Below, one piece after another: positions 36,940-44,782 of a stretch of DNA of 64,000 bases. The stretch is taken from assembly GCF_037095755.1 (NCBI RefSeq), contig NZ_JBAWKJ010000001.1, positions 1,553,001 to 1,617,000 on the forward strand, in the 5' to 3' direction. Within the stretch, counting starts at the first letter, position 1. Each line of letters begins with the position of its first letter. Under the pieces are notes generated by a model. It made no database searches, was not told the origin of the DNA, and was given only the letters and a program-made list of their open reading frames with translations. Position numbers and translations under genes: made by a program. Source of the stretch: Sphingopyxis sp. CCNWLW2 (GTDB lineage Bacteria > Pseudomonadota > Alphaproteobacteria > Sphingomonadales > Sphingomonadaceae).

Positions 36940-37833
36940 ATGAATGACAAGGGTGGGGCGCCGAAAGCGACGGGCGATGATCGGGCGCCGATCGAAAATG
37001 CGCTCGAACGAATGAGAATGGCTCATGGGAATATGGCGCGGGGCGCGCGGCGCATCGCCGACCATATTCTTGCGCAGCCCGAAGAGATCGTCCGCATGTC
37101 GATCACCGAGCTCGCCGAAGCGGTCGGGGTGAGCGAGGGCAGCGTCGTCAATTTCTGCCGCGGCATCGGTCTGTCGGGCTTCCAGCATCTGAAGCTCAGC
37201 CTCGCGCGCGAGGTCGTCCAGCCGGTGCAGTTCATCCACGAGGATGTCGGTCGCGACGACGATATGGACACGATCTGCCGTAAGGTCTTTCATTCGGGAA
37301 TCCAGGCGTTGCGCGACTCGCTCTCGGTGCTCGATCCGCAGGCGCTCTCGCGTGCGGTCGAGGCGATCCGGACCGCGAAGCGCGTCGAAATCTATGGCAT
37401 CGGCTCGTCGGCGCCGATCGCCGAGGACACGCATTACCGGATGCTGCGCATCGGGCTCGACGCGCGCGTGGTCACCGACAGCCATATCCAGGCGATCAGC
37501 GCCTCGCGCTGCGATCCCGACGTCGCGGTGCTGACGATTTCGCATAGCGGCGCGACGCATGAGACCGTTGCCGCGACGCGGCTGGCGAAAGAGGCGGGCG
37601 CGCGCACGATCGTCATCACCAATTTCGCGCGCTCGCCGATCCAGGCCTATGCCGATGTCGTCCTCTTCACCATGGCGCGCGAAACGCGCTTTCGCACTGA
37701 GGCGATGACGAGCCGGATCGCTCAGCTTTGCGTCGTCGACGCCCTGATCGCGGCGCTCGCGCTCGGCGACTATGACCATTCGATCGACACGCTGCGCCAG
37801 ACTTTCGAAGTGCTCTCGATCAAGCGCTTCTGA
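36940..37833 (+). CDS. MurR/RpiR family transcriptional regulator
   Basis: A 297-aa protein with an N-terminal HTH (IADHILAQPEEIVRMSITELAEAVGVSEGSVVNFCRGIGLSGFQ region, about 38-80) and a C-terminal SIS (sugar isomerase) domain: VEIYGIGSSAPIAED and VLTISHSGATHETVAA. SIS domains sense phosphosugars. The ATG at 36940 has GGAG upstream; a TTG three codons earlier is less likely. It is divergent from the TBDT-phn-PLC operon. Either that operon or genes elsewhere may be its targets. A terminator follows. Confidence 0.9.
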   Translation: MNDKGGAPKATGDDRAPIENALERMRMAHGNMARGARRIADHILAQPEEIVRMSITELAEAVGVSEGSVVNFCRGIGLSGFQHLKLSLAREVVQPVQFIHEDVGRDDDMDTICRKVFHSGIQALRDSLSVLDPQALSRAVEAIRTAKRVEIYGIGSSAPIAEDTHYRMLRIGLDARVVTDSHIQAISASRCDPDVAVLTISHSGATHETVAATRLAKEAGARTIVITNFARSPIQAYADVVLFTMARETRFRTEAMTSRIAQLCVVDALIAALALGDYDHSIDTLRQTFEVLSIKRF

Positions 37834-37866
37834 CCGGCCGGCGCGATCACTTCACGGGATTTATTG

Positions 37867-37906
37867 TCGGCGGATAAGTCTCGGCTTGTCCGCCGATAGA
37901 TTTTCT
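37867..37906 (+). terminator. Terminator of the RpiR-type regulator gene
   Basis: An 8-bp stem, TCGGCGGA / TCCGCCGA (37867-37874 with 37889-37896), has an extra AAG/CTT pair inside the loop. A T-rich run (TAGATTTTCTTC) follows. It lies 34 bp past the stop codon and separates this gene from the sulfur operon leader. Confidence 0.7.
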
Positions 37907-37931
37907 TCGTCGCAAAAAGCGGCCTCCGCCG

Positions 37932-37971
37932 TTGACGAATCTAAAATCAATCGATTAAGTTGACATTGTCA
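37932..37971 (+). promoter_or_regulatory. Candidate promoter of the organosulfur operon
   Basis: TTGACG (37932-37937), a 17-bp AT-rich spacer and TTAAGT (37955-37960) form a plausible sigma-70 promoter. An inverted repeat TGACA-T-TGTCA (37961-37971) sits just after the -10 and could be an operator. This would give a leader of about 500 nt before the TBDT gene. Start site is inferred. Confidence 0.4.
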
Positions 37972-37980
37972 TTCGGGACT

Positions 37981-38014
37981 GGTCGAGACGAATGACGGGC
38001 TCTCCCCCTCGACC
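37981..38014 (+). other. 5'-leader stem-loop near the proposed transcript start
   Basis: GGTCGAG (37981-37987) pairs exactly with CTCGACC (38008-38014) across a 20-nt loop. It is the first of several stable elements in a 460-nt stretch between the RpiR terminator and the short ORF at 38294. Together they mark the region as a structured mRNA leader. No known riboswitch consensus was recognised. Confidence 0.45.
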
Positions 38015-38122
38015 CGCGGCTTTTGACCGGGAAGCAGCTTGCTCCGCGTTACCAACGGCTAAAGCGCGTGATGCTCGGGCGACATCGCCAGGCATTGCGT
38101 TCCCCCCAGAAGGGGTATTGCG

Positions 38123-38149
38123 ATGCGTATGTGTAGCAGCATCAGCTAG
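38123..38149 (+). CDS. Predicted 8-codon leader peptide (MRMCSSIS)
   Basis: ATG at 38123 follows AGAAGGGG at 7-nt spacing and is closed by TAG after eight codons. It carries a cysteine codon at position 4 followed by two serines. CCCC/GGGG pairing (38103-38106 with 38112-38115) could mask the ribosome site. It sits 6 nt before two mutually exclusive hairpins and 324 nt before a TBDT for a sulfur-acquisition operon. It is therefore a candidate cysteine-sensing attenuator peptide. It is too short to judge by coding statistics. Confidence 0.45.
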   Translation: MRMCSSIS

Positions 38150-38155
38150 ATCATC

Positions 38156-38231
38156 GCCGCGCGTTTGTGCGGGGTAGCGGACCGACCGCGCCCCGCTTCG
38201 CCGCGCGGCCTTCCAACATCTCCGGCCGCGC
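38156..38231 (+). promoter_or_regulatory. Mutually exclusive stem-loops (attenuator-like)
   Basis: Segment A, GCCGCGCG (38156-38163), pairs with CGCGCGGC (38202-38209), enclosing an inner GCGGGG/CCCCGC stem. Segment B, GCGCGGCC (38203-38210), can instead pair perfectly with GGCCGCGC (38224-38231). As 38203-38209 is shared, only one stem can exist at a time. The structure begins 6 nt after the leader-peptide stop, so ribosome position could choose the fold. No U-run follows, so control might act on translation or Rho access. Confidence 0.5.
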
Positions 38232-38293
38232 CTCCTCTCGCGAGACGTTGCGGCCTGACGTCCGGCGTCCGAGCGCCGGCGCGGGGAAAAATC

Positions 38294-38473
38294 ATGCCTT
38301 TGCTGACCCAATCCGACCTGTCGGATCTGGCTCGCTATCCTGCGTCCCTGCGCAGCGCCGCCCGGGCGCTGTGGGGAGCGGAGCTGGCGGCTGCCCGGTC
38401 CGGCGCGGCGCACCGCGCCACCATCCATCACATCAAAAAGGGGGCGGGATCACCGCCCGGGGACCCAATATAA
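38294..38473 (+). CDS. 59-aa ORF overlapping the TBDT start (TAATG)
   Basis: It starts behind GGGG at 7-nt spacing and encodes MPLLTQSDLSDLARYPASLR ... PPGDPI. The stop TAA overlaps the TBDT ATG, so TBDT translation is probably coupled to it. Synonymous sites are GC-rich like real genes here. A hairpin, GGGCGG/CCGCCC (38442-38458 region), near its end would hide the TBDT ribosome site unless this ORF is translated. No relative recognised, no signal peptide, no cysteine. Confidence 0.55.
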   Translation: MPLLTQSDLSDLARYPASLRSAARALWGAELAAARSGAAHRATIHHIKKGAGSPPGDPI

Positions 38474-40917
38474 TGAACCGTTTCTCTCCCGATCATCGTT
38501 TGAAGTTTCTGCTAGGTGCGGCGCTGTTGCTGCCCGCCGCTCCGGCCTTTGCCGCCGAAACCACCGCCGAGACCGGCGTCTCTGCCGACGCCGCTGTCGA
38601 AGAAGACGCGGCCGGTGCTGCGGTGGCAGCCGCTTCCGCGGCCTCGTACGACGGCGCCGAAATCATCGTGTCGGCGCGCCGCCGCGACGAAAGCGCGCAG
38701 GACGTGCCGATCGCGCTGTCGGTGGTCGGCGCCTCGCAGCTCGAGGCGACGGGCAACTACTCGCTGACGCAGATCCAGCAGATCGTGCCGAGCCTGCAAG
38801 TGTTCAGCTTCAACCCGCGTAATACCAATATCAACATCCGCGGGCTCGGCAGCAACGTCGCGCTGACCAACGACGGGCTCGAAAATGGCGTCGGCTTCTA
38901 TGTCGACAATGTCTATTTCGGGCGCGTCGGCCAGTCGCAATTCGACCTGGTCGACCTGCAGCAGATCGAGGTGCTGCGCGGGCCGCAGGGGACTTTGTTC
39001 GGCAAGAACACGACCTCGGGCGCGATCAACATCACGTCGAGGAAGCCGAGCTTCGACCCCGAATTTTCGGGCGAGGCGAGCGTCGGCGATTATGGCTATT
39101 ACCAGTTGCGCGGCTCGGCATCGGGGGCGCTGATCGACGATCTGCTCGCGGTCCGCGTCAGCGGCTCGGTGACCGAACGGCGCGGCTTCCTCTACAACGA
39201 CACGCAGAACGAGCGCGCGCAGGATTATTCGAACTGGAGCGTGCGCGGGCAGTTGCTGTTTACCCCGACGTCGGATCTGGAGGTCCGCATCATCGGCGAT
39301 TTTGCGCGGCAGAAGCAGAATCATGTCCTCAATGTCTTCGCCGATTATTTCGGTACCTATGCCAATGGCGCGGCGATCGCGAACAGCTTTGCCGAGCGCG
39401 CGGCGCGTTTCCCGGGTTACAGCTTTCCGACGATCGATCCTTTCGCGCGGCGCGGCGAGGCCGACAGCCATTATCAGTCGAATATGGACGGTTATGGCGT
39501 GTCGGGGCAGGTCGACTGGAACGTCGGCGCCGCGAAGCTGACCTCGATCACCGCATACCGCTGGTGGGACTGGAACCCCGCGAACGACGGCGATTCGACT
39601 TCGCTCCCCGTCATCGTCAAGGCGCAACAGTCGAACCGCCAACGCCAGTTCAGCCAGGAACTTCGCCTCGCGTCGGACAGCGACGGGCCGATCGATTATG
39701 TCGTCGGCGCCTATTACTTCTGGCAAGTGATCCGCGGCCGGGGCGCGAGCGCCTATGGCCCCGCCGCCGCGCTGTGGAACCGTCCCGCGACCTCGCCGAT
39801 CCCGCTCGCCGCATGGGAAGCCGCGCTGAACGGCTTTGAGGCGAATTCGACCTCGGACCCGCGGACCAAAAGCTATGCTTTGTTCGGCCAGCTCGACTGG
39901 AAATTCACCGACCGGCTGACGCTGACCGCGGGCCTCCGCTACACGCACGAAAAGAAGAGCGGTTCGTTCACGCAATTCCACGTCGCGGGGACCGACCTGT
40001 CGACCCTGCCAGCCGGAATCGCGGCGCAGGCGGCGGCGCTCCGCGCGCAATTCAACCCGGTGACCAGCTATTCGACGGGCTTCAAGGACAACAGCGTGTC
40101 GGGGCTCGCGACCTTGTCGTGGCAGTTCAGCGACGATGCGCTCGCCTATGCGACCTATTCGCGCGGCAACAAGTCGGGCGGGCTCAACCTCACCAACCTG
40201 CCCGCCGGGATCGACCCCGACGTCGCGCCCGAAAAGGTCGACAGCTACGAACTCGGGATCAAGTCGCAATGGTTCGACAAGGCGGTGACGCTCAACGTCG
40301 CGGGCTATTGGACCGAGATCAGCGATTATCAGACCGCGATCACCGAGCAGGTGCCGAACACGGTCAACGTTCGCCAATATATTGCGAACATTCCCGGCGT
40401 GCGCTCGCGCGGGGTCGAGGGCGACCTCAGCTATGCGCCGAGCGAGCGCGCGAGCTTCTATGCTTCGGTCGCTTATGCCGACACGACGTACAGCGATTAC
40501 CGGACCGCCCCGCAGGCGCCCGAGCGGCTGAACGAAGGTGGAATTCAGGATCTGACGGGCGAGCAGTTGCCCGGCGTTCCGAAGTTCACTTACACGCTCG
40601 GCGGCGATGTGTCGGCGCCGGTCGGCAATCTCGGCGGGCGCGATCTGTCGATCTATGCCCATGCCGATTATTCGCATCGCTCGTCGTTCAACACCTCGTC
40701 GAGCAACAGCATCTATGCCGATGTTCCCGCCTATGGGATTGCGAACGCGCGTATCGGTTTCAAGACCGACGACGGCCTGTTCGATCTGTCGCTCTGGGCG
40801 CGCAACCTGTTCGACAAGGATTATTTCCAGACCTTGTCGGCGCAGAACACCGGCATCGTGACCTCGCTGATCGGCGAACCGCGCACGATCGGCGCGACGC
40901 TGCGGACGAAGCTGTGA
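38473..40917 (+). CDS. TonB-dependent receptor of the organosulfur operon
   Basis: An 814-aa TBDT. The frame is open upstream, but the signal peptide (MNRFSPDHRLKFLLGAALLLPAAPAFA) marks the start at 38473. An Ala-rich linker follows, then the TonB-box-like GAEIIVSARRRDESAQDVPIA, the plug (IQQIVPSLQVFSFNPRNTNINIRGLG; IEVLRGPQGTLFGKNTTSGAINI) and a barrel ending TIGATLRTKL. Neighbours are two alpha-ketoglutarate sulfonate/sulfate-ester dioxygenases and a sulfatase, so a sulfated or sulfonated organic ligand is likely. Translation appears coupled to the preceding small ORF. Confidence 0.9.
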   Translation: MNRFSPDHRLKFLLGAALLLPAAPAFAAETTAETGVSADAAVEEDAAGAAVAAASAASYDGAEIIVSARRRDESAQDVPIALSVVGASQLEATGNYSLTQIQQIVPSLQVFSFNPRNTNINIRGLGSNVALTNDGLENGVGFYVDNVYFGRVGQSQFDLVDLQQIEVLRGPQGTLFGKNTTSGAINITSRKPSFDPEFSGEASVGDYGYYQLRGSASGALIDDLLAVRVSGSVTERRGFLYNDTQNERAQDYSNWSVRGQLLFTPTSDLEVRIIGDFARQKQNHVLNVFADYFGTYANGAAIANSFAERAARFPGYSFPTIDPFARRGEADSHYQSNMDGYGVSGQVDWNVGAAKLTSITAYRWWDWNPANDGDSTSLPVIVKAQQSNRQRQFSQELRLASDSDGPIDYVVGAYYFWQVIRGRGASAYGPAAALWNRPATSPIPLAAWEAALNGFEANSTSDPRTKSYALFGQLDWKFTDRLTLTAGLRYTHEKKSGSFTQFHVAGTDLSTLPAGIAAQAAALRAQFNPVTSYSTGFKDNSVSGLATLSWQFSDDALAYATYSRGNKSGGLNLTNLPAGIDPDVAPEKVDSYELGIKSQWFDKAVTLNVAGYWTEISDYQTAITEQVPNTVNVRQYIANIPGVRSRGVEGDLSYAPSERASFYASVAYADTTYSDYRTAPQAPERLNEGGIQDLTGEQLPGVPKFTYTLGGDVSAPVGNLGGRDLSIYAHADYSHRSSFNTSSSNSIYADVPAYGIANARIGFKTDDGLFDLSLWARNLFDKDYFQTLSAQNTGIVTSLIGEPRTIGATLRTKL

Positions 40918-41028
40918 TGGCCATGTCCGCCTCACTCGCGCGTGAACCACGCGCCCACCCCATTCGACGACCGCCCGCCGGGGCTCTTGCCGGATACCCC
41001 CGCCGTCCAACCCCCAAAGGAGACTGAC

Positions 41029-41982
41029 ATGACGGACCTTCACAACAGCTATGCCAATGCCCGCGACAAGACTATCGACCTCGACGTCACCCCGGTGACC
41101 GGCACGATCGGTGCGATCGTGAACGGCGTGCAGCTGTCGGGCGACCTGCCCGCGGCGACGGTGCAGGCCATTCAGGCGGCACTCGTGCGGCACAAGGTGC
41201 TTTTCTTTCGCGACCAGCAGCATCTGACCGATCAGGAGCATGAGGATTTCGCGGCGCTTCTCGGCGATCCGGTCGCGCATCCGACGGTGCCGGTTGCCGA
41301 AGGATCGCGCTACTTGCTCGAACTCGACAGCAAGGAAGGCTATGCGGCGTCGAGCTGGCACACGGACGTGACCTTTGTCGACGCCTATCCCAAGGCATCG
41401 ATCCTGCGCGCGCTCACCATTCCCGAAGCGGGCGGCGACACGCAGTGGGCGAATGGCGAGACGGCATATGAAGGCCTGCCCGAAGTGCTGCGCCAGCTCG
41501 TCAACAATCTGTGGGCGACGCACACCAACCTCTATGATTATGCGTCGATCCTGCAGTCGGCGCCCGACGGCGAAAGCGCGGCGAAGCGGATCAAGGAGCA
41601 TCGCAATGTCTTCGCCTCGACGGTGTACGAGACCGAACATCCGGTGGTCCGCGTCCATCCGGTGAGCGGGCAGCGGAGCCTGCTGCTCGGCCATTTCGTC
41701 AAGCAGTTCGTCGGGCTGAACGCGGCCGACAGTGCGCGGCTGTTCCAGACGCTGCAGGATCATATCACCAAGCCCGAAAATGTCGTGCGCTGGCGCTGGC
41801 GCGAGGGTGACGTCGCCATCTGGGACAATCAGTCGACGCAGCACCGCGCGACCGCTGACTTCGGCTTGCAGCGCCGGACGCTTCGCCGCGCGACGATTTC
41901 GGGCGAAGTGCCGGTCGGAATCGATGGGCGCAGCAGCCGCACCGTCCGCAAGGAAAAGGCGGTTCAATACGAACCCGCCTGA
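41029..41982 (+). CDS. TauD/AtsK-type alpha-ketoglutarate-dependent dioxygenase
   Basis: A 317-aa Fe(II) dioxygenase; the start at 41029 has AAGGAG. The facial triad is H111-x-D113 in SSWHTDVTF and H272 in QSTQHRATADF, with the 2-oxoglutarate Arg in RRTLRRATISG. The N-terminal VTGTIGAIVNGVQLSGDLP and VLFFRDQQHL are family blocks. It resembles AtsK alkylsulfatase or TauD taurine dioxygenase, which release sulfate or sulfite from sulfate esters or sulfonates. It lies 111 bp after the TBDT; a 7-bp hairpin (40938-40954) separates the two. Confidence 0.92.
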   Translation: MTDLHNSYANARDKTIDLDVTPVTGTIGAIVNGVQLSGDLPAATVQAIQAALVRHKVLFFRDQQHLTDQEHEDFAALLGDPVAHPTVPVAEGSRYLLELDSKEGYAASSWHTDVTFVDAYPKASILRALTIPEAGGDTQWANGETAYEGLPEVLRQLVNNLWATHTNLYDYASILQSAPDGESAAKRIKEHRNVFASTVYETEHPVVRVHPVSGQRSLLLGHFVKQFVGLNAADSARLFQTLQDHITKPENVVRWRWREGDVAIWDNQSTQHRATADFGLQRRTLRRATISGEVPVGIDGRSSRTVRKEKAVQYEPA

Positions 41983-42043
41983 CGAAATCGGCCGGCGCTT
42001 GTGGTTCTCCTCTCCCTTCCTGTGACTGCGCCGGCCCTGTCTG

Positions 42044-42078
42044 CGGCGCGCCCCGGTTTCATTCGCCCGGGCGCGCCG
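42044..42078 (+). terminator. Strong hairpin between dioxygenase and sulfatase genes
   Basis: CGGCGCGCCC (42044-42053) pairs exactly with GGGCGCGCCG (42069-42078), followed by ACCTTTTACC. It looks like a weak intrinsic terminator with a four-T run, and could lower expression of the sulfatase relative to the upstream genes. It may instead be a processing or stabilising element. Confidence 0.5.
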
Positions 42079-42104
42079 ACCTTTTACCTTCGAAAGACCG
42101 CCCG

Positions 42105-43778
42105 ATGACCCATGGTTCGCGTTTCGCCCGCTTCCTCTTTGCCGCGCTGATCGGCGCCGCCGCGACTATCGGGCCCGCGCAGGCGAAGGAGCGGCGGCCG
42201 AACCTGCTCGTCATCGTCGCCGACGACCTCGGCTATTCGGACCTTGGCGCGTTCGGGGGCGAGATCCGCACCCCGAACCTCGACAGGCTCGCGCTGAACG
42301 GCATCCGGCTGGCGGGCTTTCACACGGCGCCGACCTGTTCGCCGACGCGCTCGATGCTGCTCTCGGGCACCGACAATCACCGCGCAGGGCTCGGCACGAT
42401 GGCCGAAATGATCCGGCCGAACCAGCAGGGCAAGCCGGGGTATGAGGGCTATTTGCGCAGCGACGTTGCGACGCTCGCCGAGCGGCTGGGCGCCAGTGGC
42501 TATCGCACCTTGCTGTCGGGCAAATGGCACCTTGGCCTGACCCCGGAGCAGGATCCGCATGCGCGGGGGTTCGAGCGCAGCTTTGCGTTATTGCAGGGCG
42601 GGCACAATCATTATGGAACCGACATCCAGCCCGAAGCGAGCCCCGGGACACGCGGGATCGCGACCTATCGCGAGGACGGCAAGATCGTCGCGCGCTTGCC
42701 CACGGATTTCTATTCGAGCGATTATTTCGCGACGCGGCTGATCGATTTTCTCGGCGAGCGGCCCGTGAAGGGGAAAGCCGGGCGGCCCTTCTTTGGCTAT
42801 CTGGCTTTCACCGCGCCGCATTGGCCGCTGCAAGCGCCGGCAGAGGATATTGCGCGCTATAAGGGGCGCTATGACGAAGGCTTCGACGTGCTGCGCGCAC
42901 GCCGCATTGCACGGCAGCGTGAGCTCGGCATCCTTGCGCCCGACGTTGTCGCGCATACGCCGCGCAACCGCGACGGCAGCTGGGATTCCTTGACCGCCGA
43001 TCAACAGCGGCTCGCCGCGCGTAACATGGAAATCTATGCCGCGATGGTCGACCGGCTCGACCAGAATGTCGGGCGCGTGATCGAAACGCTGCGCGCCTCG
43101 GGCGAACTCGACAACACCGTGATCGTCTTCCTCGCCGACAATGGCGCCGAGGCGCTCGATGTCGAAACGACGGGCGCGCAGATGCTGGCCGGCTCGCTGA
43201 AGAGCGCCGACAACAGCTTCGCCAATCGCGGCGCGGTGTCGTCGTACCTCACCTATGGCGCGGGCTGGGCGCAGGCGGCCACCGCGCCGTCGTGGCTGAC
43301 CAAGGGCTATCAGAGCGAGGGCGGCACGCGCGCGGTCGCGTTTATCAGCGGTGCGGGGATTGCAGCGCGCAAAGGGGCTGAAACACAATATCTCTCGGTC
43401 GCCGATATTGCGCCGACCCTGCTCGACCTTGCGGGCGCCGATGCGAAGGCGACGCAGGTCGCGGGACGCAAGGTCGTGCCGATCACCGGTCGGTCGTGGG
43501 CCGCATGGCTGAAAAATGCCGATGCACGCGTTTATGGGGCGGACGACGGCGTCGGCGCCGAGCTGTTCGGATCGCGCGCCTATCGCCGCGGCGACTGGAA
43601 GCTCACCGATGTCGGCGACGGCATCTGGCGATTGTTCGATATCGCGCGCGATCCCGGCGAAACGCGCGACCTGTCGCTCGCCCATCCCGACCACAAGGCC
43701 GAGCTTGCGGCGGCATGGGATCGTTATGCACAGGAGGTTGGCGTGATCCTGCCCGACGCCATCCCCTATCGACCATAG
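42105..43778 (+). CDS. Arylsulfatase (formylglycine-type sulfatase), exported
   Basis: A 557-aa sulfatase with a signal peptide (to about residue 27). The active-site motif C78-S-P-T-R82 is the substrate for conversion of the cysteine to formylglycine. Metal ligands include the twin Asp 40-41 (VADDLGYSDL), and downstream SGKWHLG, LADNG and SEGG motifs. It would release sulfate from aryl or alkyl sulfate esters in the periplasm. The maturation enzyme (FGE or anSME) is not in this window. Located in the organosulfur cluster, between two TauD-like dioxygenases. Confidence 0.93.
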   Translation: MTHGSRFARFLFAALIGAAATIGPAQAKERRPNLLVIVADDLGYSDLGAFGGEIRTPNLDRLALNGIRLAGFHTAPTCSPTRSMLLSGTDNHRAGLGTMAEMIRPNQQGKPGYEGYLRSDVATLAERLGASGYRTLLSGKWHLGLTPEQDPHARGFERSFALLQGGHNHYGTDIQPEASPGTRGIATYREDGKIVARLPTDFYSSDYFATRLIDFLGERPVKGKAGRPFFGYLAFTAPHWPLQAPAEDIARYKGRYDEGFDVLRARRIARQRELGILAPDVVAHTPRNRDGSWDSLTADQQRLAARNMEIYAAMVDRLDQNVGRVIETLRASGELDNTVIVFLADNGAEALDVETTGAQMLAGSLKSADNSFANRGAVSSYLTYGAGWAQAATAPSWLTKGYQSEGGTRAVAFISGAGIAARKGAETQYLSVADIAPTLLDLAGADAKATQVAGRKVVPITGRSWAAWLKNADARVYGADDGVGAELFGSRAYRRGDWKLTDVGDGIWRLFDIARDPGETRDLSLAHPDHKAELAAAWDRYAQEVGVILPDAIPYRP

Positions 43779-43888
43779 ATCGTGCATATCATGCGTTTCG
43801 GCGCGTTAGGTCTTGTCAATCATATCAGTTGAGTTACTTTCGCTGTTCCGGGACGTATTTCCGAATCGAACGAGCGAAAGGACTGCCC

Positions 43889-44782
43889 ATGGCCACGCAG
43901 CTGAACACCCCCGACCTGTTCGAGACCGCGCGATCGCTCGGCGTGGCGATTTCGCCCTCAACTCCGACGATCGGGGCCGAGATCGGCGGGCTCGATCTCG
44001 ACCGACCGCTCTCGTCGGAGGAGGTTGATTTGCTCCGCGCCGCGTGGCTGCGTTTCAAGGTTATCTTCTTTCGCGATCAGGATATCAGCCACGAAAGCCA
44101 TGTCCGGCTCGGCGAACTGTTCGGCGATCTCGAAGGCCATCCGGTGATCCCCTCGGTCGAAGGCTATCCCGAAATCCTCAAGATCGAAGGCGTCGAGGGT
44201 GTCCAGCTCACCGCCGAGACGCTCGCGCCGTTCCAGGCGTATAATAAATGGCACACCGACGTGACATTCCGCGAACGGCCATCGATTGCCTCGGTCCTGC
44301 GCGCGCGGCACCTGCCGCCGCTCGGCGGCGATACGATGTGGGCCGACACCGTCGCTGCCTATGCCGGGCTGCCGCAGCCGGTGAAGGACCGGATCGACGG
44401 GCTCGAGGCCGAGCATGACATCGTGCGCAGCTTCGGCGGCCGCGTGACCGAGGAAAAGCGCGCGCAGCTCGCGCGCGATTTCCCGCCGGTGCGCCACCCG
44501 GTCGTGCGCTCGCACCCCGAAACGGGCGGGAAGATTCTCTACGTAAACTACACCTTCACCAGCCGCATCGTCGGCGTGAGCGAGGAGGACAGCGACAGCC
44601 TGCTCCGCCTGCTCTTCGACCGGATCAAGGTGCCCGAATATCAGGTTCGTTTCCGCTGGACCCCGAATGCGATCGGCATCTGGGACAATCGCTCGACCCA
44701 GCATTATGCCGTCGGCGATTATTGGCCCGAATATCGCGCGCTCGAACGCGTGACGGTGTCGGGCGACGTGGTAACCCGATGA
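43889..44782 (+). CDS. Second TauD-family alpha-ketoglutarate-dependent dioxygenase
   Basis: A 297-aa enzyme starting at 43889 behind AAGGA. The iron ligands are H122-x-D124 in KWHTDVTF and H272 in RSTQHYAVGDY. The C-terminal Arg lies in EYRALERVTVSG. It shares family blocks with the first dioxygenase (IGAEIGGLDLDRPL; VIFFRDQDI), but identity is moderate, so a different sulfonate or sulfate ester is likely. The 110-bp gap after the sulfatase may hold its own promoter. The stop overlaps the next gene (ATGA). Confidence 0.92.
   Translation: MATQLNTPDLFETARSLGVAISPSTPTIGAEIGGLDLDRPLSSEEVDLLRAAWLRFKVIFFRDQDISHESHVRLGELFGDLEGHPVIPSVEGYPEILKIEGVEGVQLTAETLAPFQAYNKWHTDVTFRERPSIASVLRARHLPPLGGDTMWADTVAAYAGLPQPVKDRIDGLEAEHDIVRSFGGRVTEEKRAQLARDFPPVRHPVVRSHPETGGKILYVNYTFTSRIVGVSEEDSDSLLRLLFDRIKVPEYQVRFRWTPNAIGIWDNRSTQHYAVGDYWPEYRALERVTVSGDVVTR

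Noticed and set aside
37920..38300. Known riboswitch (SAM, TPP, cobalamin) in the sulfur-operon leader
   Set aside because: None of the conserved cores I know could be found by eye; an Rfam search would be the decisive test.
38167..38472. Upstream extension of the TBDT reading frame
   Set aside because: It has no signal-peptide character; the true signal starts at MNRFSPDH (38473) and a different frame fits the small ORF better.
38512..41967. Very long open frame (about 1150 codons) on the minus strand, antisense to TBDT and dioxygenase
   Set aside because: It is Arg/His/Asp-rich with no domain and mirrors the plus-strand genes, which have signal peptides and known motifs; a shadow of high-GC coding.
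43791..43832. Short ORF (MRFGALGLVNHIS) upstream of the second dioxygenase as another leader peptide
   Set aside because: No ribosome site, no Cys codon and no alternative stems were seen.
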